Shown: positions 1-8,704 of the stretch, piece by piece
Layout: each line of letters starts with the position of its first letter
Numbering within the stretch: position 1 is the first letter of the stretch
Assembly: GCF_016592435.1 (NCBI RefSeq)
Contig: NZ_AP014545.1
Coordinates: 2,116,693 to 2,180,692 of the forward strand
Direction of reading: 5' to 3'
From: Amphritea japonica ATCC BAA-1530
GTDB taxonomy: Bacteria; Pseudomonadota; Gammaproteobacteria; Pseudomonadales; Balneatricaceae
Length of the DNA stretch: 64,000 bases
Position numbers and translations under genes: made by a program
The notes under the pieces: model-generated
What the model was told of the DNA's origin: nothing
Databases searched by the model: none
The model's input: the letters and a program-made list of their open reading frames with translations, nothing else

Positions 1-45
1 GAATATTTTCATCTGCGACGATATTCAGGTTGGTTAGCTTCAAAG

Positions 46-402
46 ATGGCTCCAAAGGTTAAAAATCAGCTGGTTAAGGGACGAAACGCCGATTATAATT
101 GCCCGCCTTACGGTTTGACATCATTTTCCGGACAAATTCATTCAGGTTATTTTTTGATTATTCGCTGGCGTAAACAAAAGGATTATTTCATAGTCCGACT
201 CTATCAGGATCTGATGGGGGACTGGGTGCTGAGCGAGTCCTGGGGGAACACCCTGAATGAGAAAGAAGCGATTAATCACACTATTTTTCATTGCTACCAT
301 GAAGCCCGCGCACAACTCAGGGAGATCAGCCGGCAGCAAAAATCCCTCGGATATAAGAAAACCGTCTCTAAAGAGCAGCAGATCGAACTCGACTTTGGCT
401 GA
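46..402 (+). CDS. WGR-like domain protein, start uncertain
   Basis: 118-aa reading. From about residue 35 to 105 it resembles a WGR domain: a basic beta strand, then YQDLMGDW, then a WG pair in the ESWGNT segment, and a C-terminal helix ending in KSLGYKK. WGR domains bind nucleic acid in PARPs and in small bacterial proteins; here the usual Arg of WGR is Asn, so function is not assured. No Shine-Dalgarno precedes the ATG at 46, and the frame stays open to base 1, so the real start may lie outside the window. Alternative: a small hypothetical protein with only a fold-level resemblance. Confidence 0.55.
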   Translation: MAPKVKNQLVKGRNADYNCPPYGLTSFSGQIHSGYFLIIRWRKQKDYFIVRLYQDLMGDWVLSESWGNTLNEKEAINHTIFHCYHEARAQLREISRQQKSLGYKKTVSKEQQIELDFG

Positions 403-448
403 TAGCCGACACCTCTCTTACCTAGTTAACAAATTAATTACTCGCTAA

Positions 449-465
449 TGGTTGGCATCCAACCA
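449..465. promoter_or_regulatory. Perfect short inverted repeat upstream of trpB
   Basis: TGGTTGG, CAT, CCAACCA: a perfect 7-bp inverted repeat with a 3-base spacer, about 100 bases before the trpB start. No T-run follows, so it is not a normal terminator. It could be an operator or an mRNA hairpin; no known regulator is recognised. Confidence 0.3.
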
Positions 466-563
466 CAGCAACGATATATTTCTCCTTTATATAACAATAT
501 TACACATAGCGTGACGGGCGGCATCGGTTAAATTTCCGCCATTTGAATTGAGAGAGAGATTTT

Positions 564-1766
564 ATGAGTAAGTTTGATTTTGCCCCAATGCCTGATACAG
601 ACGGATTTTTCGGTAACTACGGTGGCCAGATTATTCCTCCAGAGCTTAAGAAAGTGATGGATGATATTAACCAGGCTTACGAAGAAATCCGTCAGACGGA
701 AGCCTTCCAGACTGAACTAATGCAGCTGAATCAGGACTACGTTGGCCGTCCCAGCCCTATCTATCACGCAAAACGCCTGAGTGATCAACTGGGTGGCGCG
801 CAGATCTACCTAAAGCGTGAAGACCTGAACCACACCGGCGCACATAAAATAAACCACTGCCTGGGTGAGGCTCTGTTAGCCAAGTTCATGGGTAAAAAGA
901 AAGTTATCGCTGAAACCGGTGCTGGTCAGCACGGTGTTGCACTGGCGACGGCTTGTGCTCTGGTAGGCATCCCCTGTGAAATCCACATGGGTCAGGTGGA
1001 CATCGAGAAAGAACACCCAAACGTTACTAAGATGAAAATCCTCGGCTGCAAGCTGGTACCTGTCACCCGCGGTACCGCCACCCTGAAAGACGCTGTCGAC
1101 AGCGCCTTTGAAGAGTACCTGAAAAACCCTGAAGAGTTCATCTATGCCATCGGTTCAGTCGTTGGTCCACACCCGTTCCCGAAAATGGTGCGTGATTTCC
1201 AGAGCATCATAGGCCGCGAAGCCCGCCAGCAGTTTAATGATCGACACGGCAAAAATCCGAACATCATCACCGCTTGCGTAGGTGGTGGTTCTAATGCCAT
1301 GGGCTTGTTCACGGCCTTCCTGAATGATGACGAGGTCAAGATTGTCGGTGTTGAGCCTGCCGGTTTAGGACTGGATACAGACAAGCACTCGGCGACGATG
1401 ACCCTGGGTAAGCCAAGCCAGATCCACGGTATGAAATGCTATGTTCTGGAAACGGAAGACGGCGAACCTATGCCGGTTCACTCTATCGCATCGGGTCTCG
1501 ATTACCCGGGTGTCGGCCCACAGCACTGCTACCTGAAAGATATCGAGCGAGTTGAATATCACTCTGTCACTGACGACGAGTGTCTCAACGCCTTTATGAG
1601 CCTGTCTCAGGTTGAAGGTATCATCCCCGCACTGGAAAGCGCCCACGCTGTTGCCTGGGCGATGCGTGTTGCACCCACCCTGTCAGAAGATCAGAACATC
1701 CTGATCAACCTGTCCGGGCGTGGAGACAAAGACGCCGATTACGTAGCTGAGAAGCTGGGACTGTAA
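564..1766 (+). CDS. trpB: Tryptophan synthase beta chain, stand-alone copy
   Basis: 400-aa PLP enzyme that joins indole and serine to make tryptophan. The PLP lysine is in HTGAHKIN (K95), the catalytic glutamate in AETGAGQHG (about E117), the phosphate-binding loop is GGGSNAMG (about 237-244), and the C-terminal SGRGDKD is intact. Length fits TrpB1. A purine-rich GAGAGAGAGA lies just before the ATG. Oddly there is no trpA or other trp gene nearby: a unknown-function gene flanks one side and a convergent HEAT-repeat gene the other. The segment after the active site ([13 protein letters not shown]) differs from the usual TrpA-partnered form. It may be a second copy that works on free indole. 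Family certain, role inferred. Confidence 0.9.
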   Translation: MSKFDFAPMPDTDGFFGNYGGQIIPPELKKVMDDINQAYEEIRQTEAFQTELMQLNQDYVGRPSPIYHAKRLSDQLGGAQIYLKREDLNHTGAHKINHCLGEALLAKFMGKKKVIAETGAGQHGVALATACALVGIPCEIHMGQVDIEKEHPNVTKMKILGCKLVPVTRGTATLKDAVDSAFEEYLKNPEEFIYAIGSVVGPHPFPKMVRDFQSIIGREARQQFNDRHGKNPNIITACVGGGSNAMGLFTAFLNDDEVKIVGVEPAGLGLDTDKHSATMTLGKPSQIHGMKCYVLETEDGEPMPVHSIASGLDYPGVGPQHCYLKDIERVEYHSVTDDECLNAFMSLSQVEGIIPALESAHAVAWAMRVAPTLSEDQNILINLSGRGDKDADYVAEKLGL

Positions 1767-1803
1767 TTCAAAAAAAAGGCACAAAGAAATAAGCCTCAAA
1801 GTA

Positions 1804-1833
1804 TAAGCGGTTACTATAGGTAACCGCTTTCTA
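1804..1833 (+). terminator. Terminator after trpB
   Basis: AAGCGGTTAC, TATAG, GTAACCGCTT forms a perfect 10-bp stem followed by TTCT. The T-run is short, so strength is uncertain. Confidence 0.6.
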
Positions 1834-1994
1834 ACCCTTTCAGCTTCTCTTCCCAATCTTTGCCAAAACCTAACCTATACACATATGCAGCTTTATAGAT
1901 CGAATTATGGACAAATTAAAAAAGCAGCATCATTAAAGACTGATCGGCTTAGATATATAACGAGCTTAGTTCTGAAGTAAAAAAGATTCAGGTA

Positions 1995-3272
1995 TTACTG
2001 ATTCAACAACCGGCTAGCGTACTGACTAACCTGCTCATCGGAGTCCTCCTGAGCAGCAATAAGAAATGAGCGGGCTATTGGGTCTGATTCAGCTCCTAGC
2101 AGACGAACCGCCGCTAAACGCACCACCGGGTCAGGATCACCAAAAACAACTTGTCCAACAATCGGCAACCTGCTTGAAACTTCATACTTCCAAATAGCTT
2201 CAAGCGCAGCACGTCTCAAAGAGGAAGAGTCATCACCAAAAGCCTCCGACATAACTGAAGTGGCTGGTTCTCCACCAATGCTATCCAAAACAGCCAGAGC
2301 CTGCTCCCGTACTGCCACATCTTTATCTTGCTGCAGTACTACCTGCAGAGTGCGTAAAGCATCCTCTTCGTCTAGGTGCGGCAGATCCCAAAGCACTTCA
2401 GCCCTTTCACTAGATGAGCTATTGTAAGTTAAGCCAAATATCGGATTTTCAGGATCAAACGGAAGCTCGGTACTCCATGAATAGAGTGTCTCATTCACTC
2501 CTTCGCTCATCCATTCATCAAGAGAACTCTGTTGAGAAAGTAATGCCTGCTTTGCGGCCTTCCCTATCGCAGGGTCAGCATCGTCAGCCACGGCCTGGAG
2601 TAACGCCAGCGCTGCTGGACCTCCGTCAGCTGCCAACAATTGCAGTGCTCGCAGACGCAAAGCCTGGTCCGGATCAACTAACAGTGCCTGTCCCAGCAAA
2701 CTGTATCCATATACCCCAAGCATTCCTAGAGCCTCTATGGATTGCCTTCGCACAGTCACATCAGGATCACCAAGCGCAGTTGTTACCATCGCAACCGATT
2801 CTTCTCCGGCGATATCCATCAAAACGGATGAGGCTTTCTGTACCACAGTTCCATTTTCGTCTTTAAGAAGCACTTCATGAAGCAGGCGAACAGCAGCACT
2901 TTCATCTAACCGGTAAACTTCCTGAAGCGCTACTATGCGGTGTTCAGGATCGGGATCGATAAGCATCCCCCGAATAAACCCCTCGAGAACATCACCCTGA
3001 ACGAAGTCGATATTATGAGCATCTTGGGAAAGAGGAGAAGAAACGGAGAAATTACCTGGTTGAATAAAGAAGCCTTCACTCTCATCAACGTTTCTATCGG
3101 AGCCAAGCTTACGAGAATTAGCAACCTGCCGATCCAGCTTACTGTTTGTCACAATCTCGGATTTCGAGGAGTATTCTGAAGAGCTTTTCACTTCCTTATC
3201 TGCTTCATCAATAAAGACAGCAACTGCCAGCATCGAAAGCACAAGTCCATACGCTAGAAATTTAAAATTCAT
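1995..3272 (-). CDS. Exported or membrane-anchored HEAT-repeat protein
   Basis: 425 aa. Residues 5-21 form a hydrophobic N-terminal segment (signal peptide or anchor), followed by a polar linker to about residue 85. The rest is a series of about eight HEAT/PBS-lyase-like helical repeats, recognisable by D-P-D plus V-R and A-L-x-x-L patterns (DPDVTVRRQS, DPDPVVRLAA), split by a less regular segment at about 255-290. Such repeats are protein-binding scaffolds; no catalytic residues are visible. GAGGTGA lies about 12 bases before the ATG. It is followed on the same strand, upstream, by two exported collar-domain genes. Function unknown. Confidence 0.8.
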   Translation of the reverse strand: MNFKFLAYGLVLSMLAVAVFIDEADKEVKSSSEYSSKSEIVTNSKLDRQVANSRKLGSDRNVDESEGFFIQPGNFSVSSPLSQDAHNIDFVQGDVLEGFIRGMLIDPDPEHRIVALQEVYRLDESAAVRLLHEVLLKDENGTVVQKASSVLMDIAGEESVAMVTTALGDPDVTVRRQSIEALGMLGVYGYSLLGQALLVDPDQALRLRALQLLAADGGPAALALLQAVADDADPAIGKAAKQALLSQQSSLDEWMSEGVNETLYSWSTELPFDPENPIFGLTYNSSSSERAEVLWDLPHLDEEDALRTLQVVLQQDKDVAVREQALAVLDSIGGEPATSVMSEAFGDDSSSLRRAALEAIWKYEVSSRLPIVGQVVFGDPDPVVRLAAVRLLGAESDPIARSFLIAAQEDSDEQVSQYASRLLNQ

Positions 3273-3358
3273 ACCGGTTTAGTCACCTGAGGTATGTTAA
3301 CGCACAGATTACCAGCCGTAACCCCGAAGGGTCACGACCAGATCAACAACGGTTAATA

Positions 3359-3979
3359 CTAATCCCTTGACGGGAAAACCCCTACGAGCGATACGCACCA
3401 ACGCATTGCCAAATAGGGGCTTCGTTTTACTATCGTCTGACCACCGCCGGTATTTGTTATCATCGTGCTACTCATGGTTTTAAAAGAAGTAGAACCATCA
3501 ACCGTAGTGTACTTATTCAGACCAGTATTATCTGCTGCCAACAATTTATTACCAGGACCCGGTTTATTGGCAAAATCATTTGTAGCCTGAACTCCGTGAC
3601 TATGCGCTGGCAGGTTGTTAACTGTCATAGTAAAGCTTTCAGAACCACCTCGCTGACCTTGGCTAAGACTAGATAAGCCCGGCCCAGTTCCTTGGCTAAC
3701 GGGAACTCGACCGCGTAGATCTGGCAGCGCAAATGACGTTCTTCCATCACCCCCGTACATCGTACCGAAAAGTGAAAACAAGGCCGTATTTGAGTTAATA
3801 GCGAGCAGCTGACCATCTGCATCAGCCCAGCCACGGGGGCAGAAATTATAGCCAACGGCCATAATTTCACCAATATAGGGATTAGAATCAGCCTGAGCTA
3901 TATTTGGACTCATTATGGCTAAAGAGAATATTGACCCAAGGGTAACGGAATATATTTTGCTTTTATTCATGTGTAACAT
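3359..3979 (-). CDS. Exported phage-tail-collar domain protein (MdpB-like), copy 1
   Basis: 206 aa from the ATG at 3979, chosen because GGAG lies 9 bases upstream. Residues 4-30 are a signal peptide (cut after AQA). The mature part is a tail collar / microcystin-dependent-protein-like domain: YIGEI, GWADADGQLL, LFSLFGTMYGGDGRTSF, LPDLRGRVPV, GGSE, LPAHSHGVQ, RSPYLAMRWCV. Phage versions form fibre or tail knobs and lack a signal peptide; bacterial exported versions have unclear roles. The mature protein has exactly two cysteines (in FCPRGW and MRWCV), at the same places as in copy 2, suggesting a disulfide. No other phage genes are nearby. Confidence 0.82.
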   Translation of the reverse strand: MLHMNKSKIYSVTLGSIFSLAIMSPNIAQADSNPYIGEIMAVGYNFCPRGWADADGQLLAINSNTALFSLFGTMYGGDGRTSFALPDLRGRVPVSQGTGPGLSSLSQGQRGGSESFTMTVNNLPAHSHGVQATNDFANKPGPGNKLLAADNTGLNKYTTVDGSTSFKTMSSTMITNTGGGQTIVKRSPYLAMRWCVSLVGVFPSRD

Positions 3980-4185
3980 ACCAACCTTCTCCAAAATGGA
4001 GCAGAAAAGAAACAAACCTATTTATTGTCAACGACAATCGCTGATCTCCCTACAGATCACGTTCTCTGCAGGCCTCTCTTTTCCACGTTGTAATCGATTA
4101 TTTAACCAAGACCTCTATCGCATATCGTATAGCGATTAAATCCCAATACTTGGAAGAGATCAGCGAGCAGGATCAGAGTTTCCTG

Positions 4186-4806
4186 CTAGGATCTTGATGG
4201 ATATATACCAACTGTGTTTACACACCATCTCATCGCTAAATAAGGGCTACGCTTTGTAATCGCCTGCCCGCCACCAGTGTTTGTTATCATCGCGCTATTC
4301 ATGGTTTTGAAAGAAGTCGATCCATCAACCGTCGTGTATTTATTCACACCCGTATTATCAGCGGCTAATAATTTATTACCAGGACCTGGCTTGTTCGCAA
4401 AGTCATTTGTAGCCTGAACGCCGTGGTTATGCGCAGGCATATTATTCACACCCACCGTCAGGCTTTCTGAACCGCCGCGCTGACCCATGGTATAACTACT
4501 TAAACCGGGTCCACTTCCTGCGTGAATAGGTGCACGTCCCCGCAAATCAGGCATACCGAATGTGGTTCTGCCGTCACCGCCGTACATAGTGCCGTAAAGT
4601 GAGAATAGAGCTGACCATTGAGAAATAGGAAGTAGTTGCCCCTCGGCTGCAACTGTTCCCCGAGGGCAGAAATTAAACCCAACAAGCGTTACTTCACCTA
4701 AGTACGGTTCGATCCCGGCGGCGGCCTGATTGGGCACCACAACGCCTAACGACATCACCGAACCAAGAGTTAGTGTACAAATCTTATTTTTTATTATGTG
4801 CTTCAT
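4186..4806 (-). CDS. Exported phage-tail-collar domain protein (MdpB-like), copy 2
   Basis: 206 aa from the ATG at 4806, which has GGGGG 8 bases upstream; an ATG 15 bases earlier is less well placed. Signal peptide at the N-terminus (cut near AAA), then the same collar-domain pattern as copy 1. The last 80 residues are nearly identical to copy 1 (GVQATNDFANKPGPGN and TTVDGSTSFKTM are shared exactly), so the pair arose by tandem duplication. The mature part again has only the FCPRG and MRWCV cysteines. The 206-bp gap between the copies could hold a promoter. Function unknown. Confidence 0.82.
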   Translation of the reverse strand: MKHIIKNKICTLTLGSVMSLGVVVPNQAAAGIEPYLGEVTLVGFNFCPRGTVAAEGQLLPISQWSALFSLYGTMYGGDGRTTFGMPDLRGRAPIHAGSGPGLSSYTMGQRGGSESLTVGVNNMPAHNHGVQATNDFANKPGPGNKLLAADNTGVNKYTTVDGSTSFKTMNSAMITNTGGGQAITKRSPYLAMRWCVNTVGIYPSRS

Positions 4807-5365
4807 GCTTATTGCCCCCATTGATTATGGTCAAATAATAAACACACCCGTTATTAATGTCGACATATGTTTAAAACAAAATTCGAATATAGAACAACCA
4901 CCGTCGCCCCTGTGTTCGAGCTATCAGCTAAGATTCAAATATAAAATCAAATAAAAACGACCAAAATATTTAACCACTCTCCTTCTATTATTTTATAATG
5001 ACTCTGTTAACTGGTAATTTCATCTCATAAGCAATCACTACAAAAAGCGTTGATTTCAGACAGCAAATTTATCCTCATTATGTATCCGCGTGTTGAAAAT
5101 AATCACTTTCGACAGGAACTCCTTACATAGCAAACTCTTAGGTTACGTTAAGCATCAATCTCATAGCAGATAAGCGAGATTTAATGCTTCAAATAATCAA
5201 AGTCAGGAATATCCGTATTTGCCTGCTACAAGATATTCTGAATATTATTAAGAGACTCAATTGACTGAGAGAAAGATCTAGTCCAGAAACTTTCATGATT
5301 GCGAATAAGCTTCTAAACCGTCATCATACAGTTCGTTTTTAACTGTTAACGGTATAGATACAACC
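4807..5365. other. AT-rich gene-free stretch
   Basis: About 560 bases between divergent genes. It is AT-rich and should carry promoters for both sides. I see no convincing ORF with a ribosome-binding site, no RNA gene and no long repeat. Confidence 0.5.
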
Positions 5366-5836
5366 ATGAGTAATTTCACCGACGTTTCCTTTCTGAACAC
5401 TGTTTTTGGCAATCAATTAGGCAGCATGAACAACCCTGACTGGGAAAAATCAGGCAAGCAGTTACACCTGATTCAGGAGGAGCTTGCTGAGCTGGTTGAA
5501 GGTATCCAAAACAAGGACATGTCAGAAGTACGGGATGCCGTTGCCGACATCCTGGTAGTGACTTACGGTATGGCCCATGTGCTGGGTATCGATGCGGACA
5601 AAGATATGGCCGCAGTACAGGACAGTAACCTATCAAAGCTTTGTAAAACTGAAGCAGAAGTTGAAGAGACACTGGCTTACTACCGATCGGAAAAAGGCCT
5701 GGATGTGTACAGTGGCGGTGAGTTACCAAAAGCTTTTATCAAATCATCCGAAGATCAGACCGGTAAAGATGGTAAATTCTACCCTGCTCATAAATTCCTC
5801 AAGTGCATCAACTGGCACGAGCCGAAACTAGATTAA
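5366..5836 (+). CDS. MazG-like nucleotide pyrophosphohydrolase
   Basis: 156 aa of the all-alpha NTP-pyrophosphohydrolase (MazG/HisE-like) superfamily. The metal-binding signature is present: EELAEL at about 35-40 and DAVADILVV at about 57-65. Family members hydrolyse nucleoside triphosphates to monophosphates and pyrophosphate, often cleaning the nucleotide pool. The C-terminal third (about 105-156) has a lysine-rich FYPAHKFLKC segment also seen in phage-type members. Monocistronic, with its own terminator. Substrate unknown. Confidence 0.75.
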   Translation: MSNFTDVSFLNTVFGNQLGSMNNPDWEKSGKQLHLIQEELAELVEGIQNKDMSEVRDAVADILVVTYGMAHVLGIDADKDMAAVQDSNLSKLCKTEAEVEETLAYYRSEKGLDVYSGGELPKAFIKSSEDQTGKDGKFYPAHKFLKCINWHEPKLD

Positions 5837-5857
5837 CAGACTCGGTAAACCTGTCAG

Positions 5858-5886
5858 AAAAAACGGCGCTATATGCGCCGTTTTTC
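5858..5886 (+). terminator. Terminator after the MazG-like gene
   Basis: AAAACGGCGC, TATAT, GCGCCGTTTTT: strong GC stem with A- and T-runs on both sides, so it may serve the convergent P460 gene as well. Confidence 0.85.
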
Positions 5887-5906
5887 TATTGGTATGACGT
5901 TAGCGA

Positions 5907-6458
5907 CTACATTTTATTGTAGCGGTCATGATTGAAAATAAAGTCGCCCCCACTTGCCGCTTTATGACAAGCGATGCAGCCTGTAGGCATCCCTTTTGCC
6001 ACACGCCCGGCTAATGGTATCCCTTTAGGGTTTTTCATCAACGAGCCATCCGGGGCATATTTCGCGTAAAACCAGTTTTTGTTATCGCTGTCGTAGCCTT
6101 TCTCACGTTGAAACATCACAGTGACTGCCTGAAGATACTTGTCAGGGTTATTGATCACATCTTCAATTGTCAGCCCATCACCACCATAGTTTCGTTTTAC
6201 GACCAGTTCACCACTGACACCCATCAACGTCGCTTTTTTCTCAATCAGCTCAAGAATCATTCCGTGGGGAGGGGCTCCGGTATAAGGACGAGTCATAATC
6301 GAATTATGCCCCGCAAGCTTATGCTCTATCATGAAACTCCACAGATCATCTGCGTAACTGACCGAGTCTTTATCGCCAAATGGCACCTCTGCAACTGCGC
6401 TGCTCCCCCACAAACACGACGCTATAATTAGCACTGTAATTTTTTTTCCTATATTCAT
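5907..6458 (-). CDS. Cytochrome P460-family c-type heme protein
   Basis: 183 aa from the ATG at 6458, selected because AGGAG lies 7 bases before it. Residues 1-23 are a signal peptide ending in SAVA, so the protein is periplasmic. Heme is attached at a single CxxCH (CIACH) near residue 161, followed by GGDFIF; NWFYAKYAPDGS is typical of the P460 / cytochrome c'-beta fold. Members oxidise hydroxylamine or bind NO; the residue that decides this (a heme-crosslinking Lys in P460) cannot be fixed without an alignment. Monocistronic. Substrate not predicted. Confidence 0.8.
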   Translation of the reverse strand: MNIGKKITVLIIASCLWGSSAVAEVPFGDKDSVSYADDLWSFMIEHKLAGHNSIMTRPYTGAPPHGMILELIEKKATLMGVSGELVVKRNYGGDGLTIEDVINNPDKYLQAVTVMFQREKGYDSDNKNWFYAKYAPDGSLMKNPKGIPLAGRVAKGMPTGCIACHKAASGGDFIFNHDRYNKM

Positions 6459-6631
6459 AAGAAAACTCCTCATTAATTGAGCTACTGAAACATCAATTTC
6501 AGGTAACTCAAATACTTAAGAAAAGCGTAGTTCGTATGTCTGAAAAATAGCTGAAAAGCCGGGTAACAAAACCGGAGAGCGCTCATTTAGAACAAGCTAA
6601 CTCAGAGCTGGCTAATACTTGAACATTATCG

Positions 6632-8596
6632 TTAAGTCGACTTTGCTTTAACCGACCTTTTACCCTTAGCAGCGGTTCCGCGTTTTCCACCGACGGGCTT
6701 CTTTGCACTACTGCGACGTCGAACAGAACGCTTTTTCGGCGGAGGACTTAAAGCTTTCAGGGTATCCGGAATAATCACTTGAGCGGACTGAGCGATCAGC
6801 TCATGAAGTCGTTCTGTCAGAGGCTGCATAAAGTGGCTATAACTGGTTTCCTGCTGACTGATTCGCCCCAGCTCTGATTCCCACAAAGCGGTCATATCCG
6901 GAATAGTCGCGCTATCGGGCAAACAATCAATTAAGGCGCGACCGATCTCTGTGGCACGGATTGTTTTACCCTCACGCTGGGTAAAGTTGCGGGTGAACAA
7001 AAGTTCAATCATCCCGGCTCGGGTCGCTTCGGTGCCCAGCCCGTCGGTTTCCTTCAATACTTTACGGATATCTGCATCCGCGACATAACGACTTATTCCG
7101 GTCATCGCTGCAAGCAGCGTAGCATCGGTAAAGTACTTAGGCGGCTGCGTATTTTTTTCGTCCAGCACTCCCTCTGTGCTTCGCAATGATTGCCCTTCAG
7201 TTAACGGAGGCAGAGCACTTTTCTTAACCCCGGATGATGACAGTAGCGGCTTCCAACCTGTCACCTGCGTTTGGTGAGCTGTGGCTATAAATTCCCCGCC
7301 CGCAATTTTCAGCTCTGCCCGGGTATCATCATATTCATAAGGAGCCATGAACTGAGCCAGATAATACCGACATGCCAGTTCATATATCTGAGATTCCTGT
7401 TGATTCAATGTTGCCAGACTGGCCTGTCGCGTCGTCGGAATAATGGCGTGATGAGCACTGACCTTTTTATCATTCCAGGCCGATGAGCGGCGTGAGACTT
7501 TAATCTGCGGGAGAAACTCTTTTAGCTTTTGTTGATTCGTTGTAATCGCATTAACCACATCTCCTGCCTGGGCATGATGCTCTTCGGGCAGGTATCGACA
7601 ATCCGAACGCGGATAAGTCAGTAACTTATGCCGTTCATACAATGCCTGGCAGGTATCAAGCACTGCTTTAGCGCTCATGCCAAAGCGTTTAGCCGCTTCA
7701 ATCTGCAAAGCAGACAAACTGAAAGGAAGCGGCGCATTTTCACGCTTACGTTTCTGGGTGAGTTTTACCAAGTCGGCAGGCTCTCCCTTTATCCGCGCTA
7801 TCACATTTTCGGCTAGCTTACGGTTTAGCACCCGCCCCTCTTCATCCTGATAAGGCTGGCAGTTTTCGCTGGGTTTCCAGCGAGCTTTAAAACTCTCACC
7901 CGCTTCAGTTTCCACTATCGCCTGTACTTCGTAGAAAGGCCTGGAGACAAACTCATCAATCTCTCTGTCACGCCGTACGACTAACCCAAGTAAGGGCGTC
8001 TGCACCCGGCCAACCGATAATACGCCGTTGTAACCAGCCTTTCTGCCCTGAATACTATACGCCCGGGTTAAATTAATGCCGTAAATCCAGTCAGCCCGCG
8101 AACGCGCCAACGCCGAAGTAGATAACGGTATAAAATCAGTATTCAATTTCAAACTGTTTAATGCTGCGGTAACAGCCTTAGGGTTCAAGTCACTAATCAG
8201 CACCCGTTGAGCCGTCCGCTTCTTCGTGGCACTGGCACCGAGATAATTAATTACCTCATCCACTAGTAACTGCCCTTCACGGTCCGGATCTCCCGCGTGG
8301 ACCAGCTGCTTAGATTGACGAATTAGCCGGCGTAATACCGCCAGTTGAGAGCGGGTCTTACTGCGGGGCTTCAGCTTCCACTCGTCTGGAATAATCGGTA
8401 GGTGTTCAAATCGCCAGGGCTTGAAATCAGGATTATAATCTGCAGGATCAGCCTGTTCCAACAGATGCCCCAGACACCAACTTACGCAGTCACCATTGCC
8501 CAACTCTATATAGCCGTCCTGTTTCTTATGGGGTTTTGGCAATACTTCAGCGATCGCTCTGGCAAGGCTGGGCTTTTCTGCAATATATAAAATCAT
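6632..8596 (-). CDS. topB: DNA topoisomerase III
   Basis: 654 aa type IA topoisomerase that decatenates DNA through a transient 5'-phosphotyrosine link. The TOPRIM part has EKPS at about residue 7 and DPDREGQLL at about 100. The active tyrosine is in LTYPRSD (about 330), and SVGRVQTPLL is the core strand-binding motif. The length matches E. coli TopB (653). The tail (last 35 residues) is rich in Lys, Arg and Ala and is probably a DNA-binding extension; there are no zinc-finger cysteines. The ATG at 8596 fits TopB better than a TTG two codons upstream. Single-gene unit. Confidence 0.95.
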   Translation of the reverse strand: MILYIAEKPSLARAIAEVLPKPHKKQDGYIELGNGDCVSWCLGHLLEQADPADYNPDFKPWRFEHLPIIPDEWKLKPRSKTRSQLAVLRRLIRQSKQLVHAGDPDREGQLLVDEVINYLGASATKKRTAQRVLISDLNPKAVTAALNSLKLNTDFIPLSTSALARSRADWIYGINLTRAYSIQGRKAGYNGVLSVGRVQTPLLGLVVRRDREIDEFVSRPFYEVQAIVETEAGESFKARWKPSENCQPYQDEEGRVLNRKLAENVIARIKGEPADLVKLTQKRKRENAPLPFSLSALQIEAAKRFGMSAKAVLDTCQALYERHKLLTYPRSDCRYLPEEHHAQAGDVVNAITTNQQKLKEFLPQIKVSRRSSAWNDKKVSAHHAIIPTTRQASLATLNQQESQIYELACRYYLAQFMAPYEYDDTRAELKIAGGEFIATAHQTQVTGWKPLLSSSGVKKSALPPLTEGQSLRSTEGVLDEKNTQPPKYFTDATLLAAMTGISRYVADADIRKVLKETDGLGTEATRAGMIELLFTRNFTQREGKTIRATEIGRALIDCLPDSATIPDMTALWESELGRISQQETSYSHFMQPLTERLHELIAQSAQVIIPDTLKALSPPPKKRSVRRRSSAKKPVGGKRGTAAKGKRSVKAKST

Positions 8597-8663
8597 AGGC
8601 AATAGTACTGGTTAAATATACAGATAAATTATCTTAAACAACGAACAAGCGCCAGCTCCAGGC

Positions 8664-8694
8664 ATAAAAAAAGCAGCCAATGGCTGCTTTTAAT
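8664..8694. terminator. Hairpin terminator between topB and the glutaredoxin-like gene
   Basis: AAAAGCAGCC, AAT, GGCTGCTTTT. On the minus strand it sits just after the glutaredoxin-like gene and is followed by a T-run, so it terminates that gene. Confidence 0.8.
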
Positions 8695-8704
8695 AAACCA
8701 GAGA

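Noticed and set aside
438-531. A trp leader peptide before trpB
   Set aside because: The 27-codon frame starting at 448 contains no tryptophan codons and has no attenuator hairpin with a T-run.
3359-4806. Prophage remnant
   Set aside because: Only collar domains are present; both have signal peptides, and there is no integrase, capsid, terminase or attachment repeat nearby.
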